From CAYPEL01 sp964409635 (lineage in GTDB: Bacteria; Pseudomonadota; Gammaproteobacteria; DSM-19610): a DNA stretch of 9,956 bases. Positions 6,304-9,956 of this stretch are shown here, one piece after another (positions within the stretch are counted from its first letter, which is position 1; each line of letters starts with the position of its first letter). The notes beneath the pieces are model-generated. The model was not told the origin of the DNA. It did no database searches and saw nothing but the letters and a program-made list of their open reading frames with translations. The DNA lies in assembly GCA_964409635.1 (NCBI GenBank), contig CAYPEL010000105.1, forward strand, positions 1 through 9,956, read 5' to 3'. The position numbers and the translations under genes were made by a program.

Positions 6304-6456
6304 ATGCCTACGTATAAGTACCGATGCGATGTTTCTGGCAAGAATCCCGGGCAGCGGCTGGCGGCTGGCGGACAGGTTGTTACGAACTGCAACCTCAAGG
6401 ATTCAGTGCCGCCTTGTGCAACAGGCCCGGGTTGTGGTGGCGGAGGCATCAAATAG
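6304..6456 (+). CDS. Small Cys/Gly-rich protein, hypothetical
   Basis: A 50-residue ORF that I do not recognise. It opens with MPTYKYRC, like the start of FmdB-type zinc-ribbon proteins (usually MP-x-Y-x-Y-x-C), but the second half of the ribbon's CxxC pair is absent. Cysteines stand at 8, 29, 38 and 44, and the end is rich in Gly (GPGCGGGGIK). A metal site is conceivable, not shown. Support for its being real: it follows a perfect TATAAT, begins with ATG, and stops one base before the start of the next ORF. Against: the ribosome site is weak, and the Gly codons at its end double as the Shine-Dalgarno of the next gene. It lies in a different frame from a longer overlapping ORF (6329-6703). 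Confidence 0.45.
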   Translation: MPTYKYRCDVSGKNPGQRLAAGGQVVTNCNLKDSVPPCATGPGCGGGGIK

Positions 6457-6457
6457 C

Positions 6458-6703
6458 ATGGGTATTTCAATCAATAGTTTGATGATGGATCGGAAGGGCG
6501 TAGTACAGCAGCGTTTTGCTGTCGTTTATGCGCCGAAGAAAAAGAAACGTTTGTCAGCAAACTGTGTGGAAATAATGGAAACTGAGGCCGCTGCGCGTGG
6601 TGCGGCCAATCCTGAGAAACACCGCCACGCGGCAATTGTGGCGGGGCCTTCAACATCCTCTGAAAGTCAGCAACTCTATTATCTGGTCAGTTGGTTGGAT
6701 TAG
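6458..6703 (+). CDS. Hypothetical 81-residue basic protein
   Basis: Function not recognised. The open frame reaches back to 6329, but the ATG at 6458 is preferred: GGAGG at 6442-6446 lies 11 nt upstream, and the ATG comes one base after the stop of the 50-residue ORF. Residues 20-31 (RFAVVYAPKKKK) look like a beta strand followed by a Lys cluster. The middle (about 40-58) looks helical with Glu and Ala, and the end QQLYYLVSWLD looks like a closing beta strand. It lacks a signal peptide or membrane helix, so it is probably cytoplasmic and perhaps nucleic-acid binding, which is only a guess from charge. It contains one Cys. The segmented strand-helix-strand look suggests a true folded small protein rather than chance. 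Confidence 0.6.
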   Translation: MGISINSLMMDRKGVVQQRFAVVYAPKKKKRLSANCVEIMETEAAARGAANPEKHRHAAIVAGPSTSSESQQLYYLVSWLD

Positions 6704-6917
6704 CGTTGCGATACTTTTTTCTGGCAGTAGATGGTTCTAGCAGAGCCGCGATCTACTTTGGTTTAGCTGGTCACAAGGTTACTGGATACAGGCGTTCCAG
6801 ATCTTCTGGGTAATCTATTTTCCGGTGCTGACAGGCCCGAGGGTAGGCGGCAAAGGCGGGTAATATTCGCCTGCGTATCGCTTCGCACCAGAATGCAAAT
6901 GCGCTACACTTACTCGC
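6704..6917. other. Intergenic stretch before the symporter operon
   Basis: About 210 bp with no convincing gene. One frame, open from 6741 to the stop at 6861, reads as a Trp-rich peptide but has no ATG, GTG or TTG start. Small inverted repeats are present, such as AGGCG/CGCCT (6854-6858 and 6868-6872). No clear terminator follows the 81-residue ORF; a run of six T at 6715-6720 lacks a good hairpin. Confidence 0.4.
6882..6910 (+). promoter_or_regulatory. Weak promoter candidate for the symporter operon
   Basis: TTCGCA (6882-6887) and TACACT (6905-6910) are spaced 17 bp and match the sigma70 hexamers only partly. The GTG start at 6918 is just 8 nt after TACACT and has no Shine-Dalgarno sequence, so this promoter would give a leaderless mRNA. 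An upstream promoter is equally possible. Confidence 0.25.
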
Positions 6918-7193
6918 GTGCCAAATAAACAAAAATACAAAGATTATTGGCGTAAAAATCTCCAATATCTCGCTGTCCTGCTAACCATCTGGTTTGTAGT
7001 TTCCTTTATCTTCGGCATCCTTCTCGTCGATCAGCTGGATCAGATTCAGATAGGCGGTTTCGGCCTGGGATTCTGGTTTGCGCAACAGGGTGCTATTTAC
7101 GTTTTCGTTATTCTGATCTTTGTCTACGTCTGGTTGATGAACCGGCTGGATAAAAAATTCGATGTTCACGAAACAGGGAAGTCCAGGCAATGA
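6918..7193 (+). CDS. DUF4212 protein, small subunit of a sodium/solute symporter
   Basis: A 91-residue inner-membrane protein with two predicted helices, about 16-38 and 56-77. The motif YWRKNLQYLAVLLTIWFVVSF (10-30) followed by GILLVDQL is typical of DUF4212, a partner encoded next to acetate/organic-acid-type SSS permeases. The start is GTG at 6918: the YWRKN motif normally lies within the first dozen residues, and no in-frame ATG exists just upstream. The stop overlaps the symporter start as ATGA, showing tight translational coupling and presumably equal production of both subunits. The region QIQIGGFGLGFWFAQQGAIY (43-62) between or within the helices is also family-like. The exact job of the small subunit is not known. 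Confidence 0.92.
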   Translation: MPNKQKYKDYWRKNLQYLAVLLTIWFVVSFIFGILLVDQLDQIQIGGFGLGFWFAQQGAIYVFVILIFVYVWLMNRLDKKFDVHETGKSRQ

Positions 7194-8896
7194 GTGTGCA
7201 AGCCTGGACTTTTGTGTTAGTCGCAGGCTCGTTTGCACTGTACATAGGTATCGCCCTGTGGGCGCGCGCAAAATCTACTGATGACTTCTATGTGGCCGGT
7301 GGTACCGTGCACCCGGTGGTCAATGGGATGGCGACTGCTGCCGATTGGATGAGCGCTGCCTCGTTTATATCAATGGCCGGTCTGATTTCCTTCATGGGCC
7401 GCGACGGGTCGGTCTATCTAATGGGTTGGACCGGCGGCTATGTATTACTGGCATTGTTGCTTGCGCCGTATTTGCGCAAGTTCGGTAAATACACCGTACC
7501 GGATTTTGTCGGTGACCGGTACTATTCACAAACTGCGCGCGTGGTCGCAGTCTTTTGTGCGATCTTTGTGTCCTTTACCTATGTCGCCGGACAAATGCGC
7601 GGCGTGGGTATTGTATTTTCACGTTTTCTGGATGTTGATATCAATCAAGGTGTGCTTATTGGTATGGGCATCGTATTTTTCTATGCCGTACTCGGAGGCA
7701 TGAAAGGTATTACTTACACCCAGGTTGCGCAGTACTGTCTGCTGATTTTCGCATACCTGGTGCCGGCAATTTTTATTTCCATGGTGATGACTGGCCATGT
7801 TATTCCGCAAATTGGTTTCGGTTCGACAGTGACTGACGGTTCCGGGCAGTATTTACTGGAGCGGTTGGACGGATTAAATCTGGCGCTTGGCTTTGCGGCC
7901 TATACCGATGGCAGTAAAGCAACTATCGATGTATTTTTTATTACGGCGGCGCTGATGGTGGGCACGGCTGGTCTACCACATGTCATCGTCCGCTTTTACA
8001 CTGTACCAAAAGTCGCAGCGGCCCGTATTTCTGCCGGTTGGGCGCTAGTGTTTATCGCCTTGCTCTATACGACAGCGCCTTCGATCTCGGCTTTTGCCAG
8101 AACTAATCTGTTAAACACAGTCACTGATGCGGTTTATACAGAACTGCCCAGCTGGTTTAAAAACTGGGAAGCCACAGGGCTGATCAAGTTTGATGACAAA
8201 AATGGTGATGGCCGTGTGCAGTACGTCGGGCCTAAATCAGATATTGAAAATGAACTCACAATAGATCGTGACATTATGGTGTTAGCCAATCCGGAAATCG
8301 CAAATTTACCTAACTGGGTGATTGGACTGGTCGCGGCGGGTGGGCTTGCAGCAGCGTTATCCACGGCGGCAGGATTGTTGCTGGTTATATCAACCGCCAT
8401 TGCCCATGACTTAGTCAAGCGCGGTTTCAATCACAACATCAGTGAGAAAAAAGAACTGCTTACCGCGCGCGTCGCGGCAGGCGTCGCAGTGTGTATTGCA
8501 GGATATTTTGGCATAAATCCGCCTGGTTTTGTTGCCCAGGTTGTGGCTTTCGCTTTTGGGCTTGCCGCCGCCTCATTCTTTCCAGCCATCATCATGGGTA
8601 TCTTCAGCCGCCGCATGAACAAGGAAGGCGCCATCACCGGCATGATTATCGGGATAACCTTTACTGCCAGTTACATTAGCTACTTCAAATTTATACACCC
8701 GGAGCTTAATAACGCTGAACACTGGTGGTTCGGTATTTCACCAGAGGGCATTGGCACCTTGGGCATGTTGTTAAATTTTGTCACAGCCTGGCTGATTTGC
8801 TGTGTTACCCCGCACCCCCCACCTGCTGTGGTTGAAATGGTCGATCGTATCCGCGTACCCAGGGGGTCAGGGAAAGCGCATGAACTTTCAGTCTAG
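7190..8896 (+). CDS. SSS-family cation/organic-acid symporter (VC_2705 subfamily, ActP-like)
   Basis: A 568-residue inner-membrane transporter with about 13 hydrophobic segments, of the solute:sodium symporter family that includes acetate permease ActP. The substrate is probably a short monocarboxylate such as acetate, by family only. Visible hallmarks are DDFYVAGG (31-38), the ATAADWMSAASFISMAG stretch (48-64), YTVPDFVGDRY (101-111), GTAGLPHVIVRFYTVP (258-273, an SSS signature region) and ALSTAAGLLLVISTAIAHDL (389-408, the region of the cation site). A soluble loop at about 305-375 carries DDKNGDGRVQY (335-345), resembling part of a calcium-binding EF loop. Pairing with the DUF4212 gene is what marks the VC_2705 type. 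No acetyl-CoA synthetase or sensor gene is in view. No terminator was found in the 65 bp after the stop. Confidence 0.93.
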   Translation: MSVQAWTFVLVAGSFALYIGIALWARAKSTDDFYVAGGTVHPVVNGMATAADWMSAASFISMAGLISFMGRDGSVYLMGWTGGYVLLALLLAPYLRKFGKYTVPDFVGDRYYSQTARVVAVFCAIFVSFTYVAGQMRGVGIVFSRFLDVDINQGVLIGMGIVFFYAVLGGMKGITYTQVAQYCLLIFAYLVPAIFISMVMTGHVIPQIGFGSTVTDGSGQYLLERLDGLNLALGFAAYTDGSKATIDVFFITAALMVGTAGLPHVIVRFYTVPKVAAARISAGWALVFIALLYTTAPSISAFARTNLLNTVTDAVYTELPSWFKNWEATGLIKFDDKNGDGRVQYVGPKSDIENELTIDRDIMVLANPEIANLPNWVIGLVAAGGLAAALSTAAGLLLVISTAIAHDLVKRGFNHNISEKKELLTARVAAGVAVCIAGYFGINPPGFVAQVVAFAFGLAAASFFPAIIMGIFSRRMNKEGAITGMIIGITFTASYISYFKFIHPELNNAEHWWFGISPEGIGTLGMLLNFVTAWLICCVTPHPPPAVVEMVDRIRVPRGSGKAHELSV

Positions 8897-8961
8897 ACGT
8901 AAACAGTAGCACTTTATTTTTATTGCCTCACTGAATAGTAATACCAGTTAGCGTCCACCCA

Positions 8962-9216
8962 CTATTTCTTATCCAATAGAATTTCCAGATGCTTCAGGAT
9001 TCTTCTGGATGCAATCGCAATTGCTAAAAGAAAACTAAGGCCGCCAAAAGTGAGGAAATCTCCCGGTGTCAGGCCGAGCAGGCGTGGATCGTAAATACTG
9101 CTCAGATTAAAGAGCTTTTGTAGAATGCCTATGCTTATACTGAGTATTCCTGCAGCAATAATGAGTTCAATTACCATTCTGGAAACCGTTTTATGTAACG
9201 AGATCTTTTTTTGCAT
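8962..9216 (-). CDS. Small two-helix membrane protein, hypothetical
   Basis: An 84-residue protein that I do not recognise. The start is basic (MQKKISLHK), then come a helix (about 14-35), a short loop with YDPRLLGLTPGDFLTFGG (42-59) and a second helix (about 55-72). The end is charged (RRILKHLEILLDKK). Both termini would be on the cytoplasmic side by the positive-inside rule. A good ribosome site (AGGAG, 7 nt before the ATG) supports a real gene. It faces the symporter gene tail to tail (65 bp gap) and is divergent from the Fe-S gene across about 200 bp. Its role is unknown; nothing around it suggests a partner. Confidence 0.7.
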   Translation of the reverse strand: MQKKISLHKTVSRMVIELIIAAGILSISIGILQKLFNLSSIYDPRLLGLTPGDFLTFGGLSFLLAIAIASRRILKHLEILLDKK

Positions 9217-9419
9217 AACGGATCTCCTGATACCTGCGTGGGTGTAAGCGGTGTGTTTGAACCTGCAGAGTAACAGATTACATACTAATAGCTAAATAGG
9301 CTACAGCCCTATTTTATGCTTTTCTGTAAGGGGTTATGGCAAGTGCGCATGGTTTTCTTCAGGTTATACCTATTTAGTCTACACTTAGCGTGTACTTTTT
9401 CCATCTGGGGTGTACTGTA
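9217..9419. promoter_or_regulatory. Divergent intergenic region with inverted repeats
   Basis: It must hold promoters for both the membrane-protein gene and the Fe-S gene. CTAAATAGG (9292-9300) and CCTATTTAG (9369-9377) form a perfect 9-bp inverted repeat 68 bp apart. A closer dyad, AAATAGG (9294-9300) and CCTATTT (9308-9314), shares the first arm. A weak -35/-10 pair for the plus strand is TTCAGG (9358-9363) with TACACT (9380-9385), spacing 16 bp. The symmetric, repeated motif could be an operator; no known regulator is recognised. Confidence 0.35.
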
Positions 9420-9956
9420 ATGAGTCACAAAGAAATTTATCAATTTTCAGGCAATGAACTCGATGTGTTATGGGATGAACGCCTGTGCATTCACATTGGT
9501 GAATGCGGTCAGGCCAGTGGAGACTTGTTTGTTGGCGGCCGCCAACCCTGGTGTCAACCGGATCTGGAAACCTCCGGTGAGGTGGCCGATGTATGCGAGC
9601 GCTGCCCGAGCGGTGCACTGACCTACACATTTAAAACCGGTGATAAAGCTGAAGTTGCCGATACCGAAAATACCGTACAGGTTGTTTATAACGGGCCGTA
9701 TTATGTGCGCGGTAACCTGTCCATCGATGCTGGGCCAGCCGATTTGCCCGGGGTAAAATTCCGTGCCGCCCTGTGCCGGTGTGGGCAGTCAAAAAATAAA
9801 CCGTTCTGCGATAACAGCCATGAAGTAATAAATTTCAGGGACTATGGTGCAGTGGGTGAGCGGGGCGATGGACTAAAAACATCAGGCGGTGTACTCACCA
9901 TCAAACCTGCAAAAGACGGCCCATTATTACTGTCAGGTAATGTAACTATTAAGGCA
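9420..9956 (+). CDS. YjdI-like Fe-S domain plus CDGSH iron-sulfur domain protein (3' end outside window)
   Basis: An open frame of 179 codons from ATG 9420 runs off the window, so no stop is seen. Residues 20-70 fit the Fer4_19/YjdI domain, a divergent ferredoxin-like Fe-S binder: RLCIHIGECG (21-30), RQPWCQPD (41-48) and CERCPSGALTY (59-69), with Cys23, 29, 59 and 62 as likely ligands and an extra Cys45. Residues 119-134, CRCGQSKNKPFCDNSH, are the CDGSH motif (three Cys and one His binding a 2Fe-2S cluster), with Asn in place of Gly after the Asp. NGPYYVRGNLSID (91-103) recurs as DGPLLLSGNVTIK (166-178), so a second CDGSH unit may follow outside the window. Role inferred: Fe-S or redox handling in the cytoplasm. 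The ribosome site is weak (GGGGTG, 9 nt upstream). Confidence 0.88.
   Translation, partial: MSHKEIYQFSGNELDVLWDERLCIHIGECGQASGDLFVGGRQPWCQPDLETSGEVADVCERCPSGALTYTFKTGDKAEVADTENTVQVVYNGPYYVRGNLSIDAGPADLPGVKFRAALCRCGQSKNKPFCDNSHEVINFRDYGAVGERGDGLKTSGGVLTIKPAKDGPLLLSGNVTIKA

Noticed and set aside
6329..6457. Upstream extension of the 81-residue ORF to an ATG at 6329
   Set aside because: This would overlap the 50-residue ORF in another frame; the part before 6458 is Arg-rich and low in structure, while the ATG at 6458 has a good GGAGG site.
6469..6481. AATCAATAGTTTG, an exact match to the IHF consensus, considered as part of a datA- or DARS-like element
   Set aside because: It lies inside the likely 81-residue coding sequence, about 300 bp from the nearest DnaA box, and one chance match in a 10-kb window is not surprising.
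6741..6863. Open frame reading as a Trp-rich peptide (WFSWSQGYWIQAF and onward) between the small ORFs and the DUF4212 gene
   Set aside because: It has no ATG, GTG or TTG start and no ribosome site, and an in-frame stop lies just before it at 6738. A remnant of a membrane protein is possible but not supported.
8351..8365. TTATCCACG inside the symporter gene as a further DnaA box
   Set aside because: A single 8-of-9 match within coding sequence, alone and far from the cluster.
6904..9387. Shared CTACACTTA before the DUF4212 gene and before the Fe-S gene as a common promoter motif
   Set aside because: A shared 9-mer between two places in 10 kb is expected many times by chance.
9385..9630. 81-codon minus-strand ORF opposite the Fe-S gene
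   Set aside because: A shadow of the plus-strand frame, which carries clear Fer4_19 and CDGSH motifs.

Overview
The window looks like ordinary chromosomal DNA from a gammaproteobacterium of middling GC content. The best evidence is the set of encoded proteins: a bacterial TmcA, an LdtD/YcbB-type L,D-transpeptidase, TcdA, a TatD/YjjV-like hydrolase, a DUF2288 protein, and a DUF4212 plus VC_2705-type symporter pair. No insertion sequence, phage gene, CRISPR array, rRNA or tRNA was seen. The genus cannot be told from this window.

Layout. Positions 1-885 (+) hold the 3' part of tmcA, which overlaps tail to tail by 22 bp with a minus-strand L,D-transpeptidase gene (864-2573). A gap with two hairpins follows. 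Next, on the minus strand, are tcdA (2775-3623) and a tatD-family gene (3623-4396), joined by a one-base TAATG overlap. Only 24 bp separate the latter from a divergent plus-strand run of three genes: a spermidine-synthase-fold protein (4421-5170), a DUF2288 protein (5182-5484) and a LEA14/WHy-type lipoprotein (5484-5951). The last two are again joined by TAATG.

Positions 5952-6303 carry no evident gene. They hold the most striking non-coding signal of the window: three perfect TTATCCACA DnaA boxes within 35 bp, two of them forming a 12-bp inverted repeat. A fourth box (TTATACACA) and a perfect 14-bp palindrome lie further down. No usual oriC neighbour gene is present, so a DnaA-titrating or DnaA-reactivating site (datA- or DARS-like) or a DnaA-controlled promoter is the leading guess. 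A perfect TATAAT then precedes two small ORFs arranged like an operon: a 50-residue Cys/Gly-rich one (6304-6456) and an 81-residue Lys-rich one (6458-6703).

After about 210 bp without a convincing gene comes a two-gene transport operon: DUF4212 small subunit (6918-7193, GTG start) and SSS-family cation/solute symporter (7190-8896), joined by an ATGA overlap. A small two-helix membrane protein follows on the minus strand (8962-9216). A 200-bp divergent intergenic region with inverted repeats leads to a plus-strand gene cut by the window end (9420-9956). It encodes a YjdI-like Fe-S domain fused to a CDGSH-type iron-sulfur domain.

The genes do not form one pathway. They are housekeeping and accessory functions: tRNA modification (tmcA, tcdA), cell-wall cross-linking, nuclease/hydrolase, organic acid transport and Fe-S chemistry. 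The items most worth checking are the DnaA-box cluster, the C8 tract near the end of tcdA that may hide a frameshift, and the pair of small ORFs.
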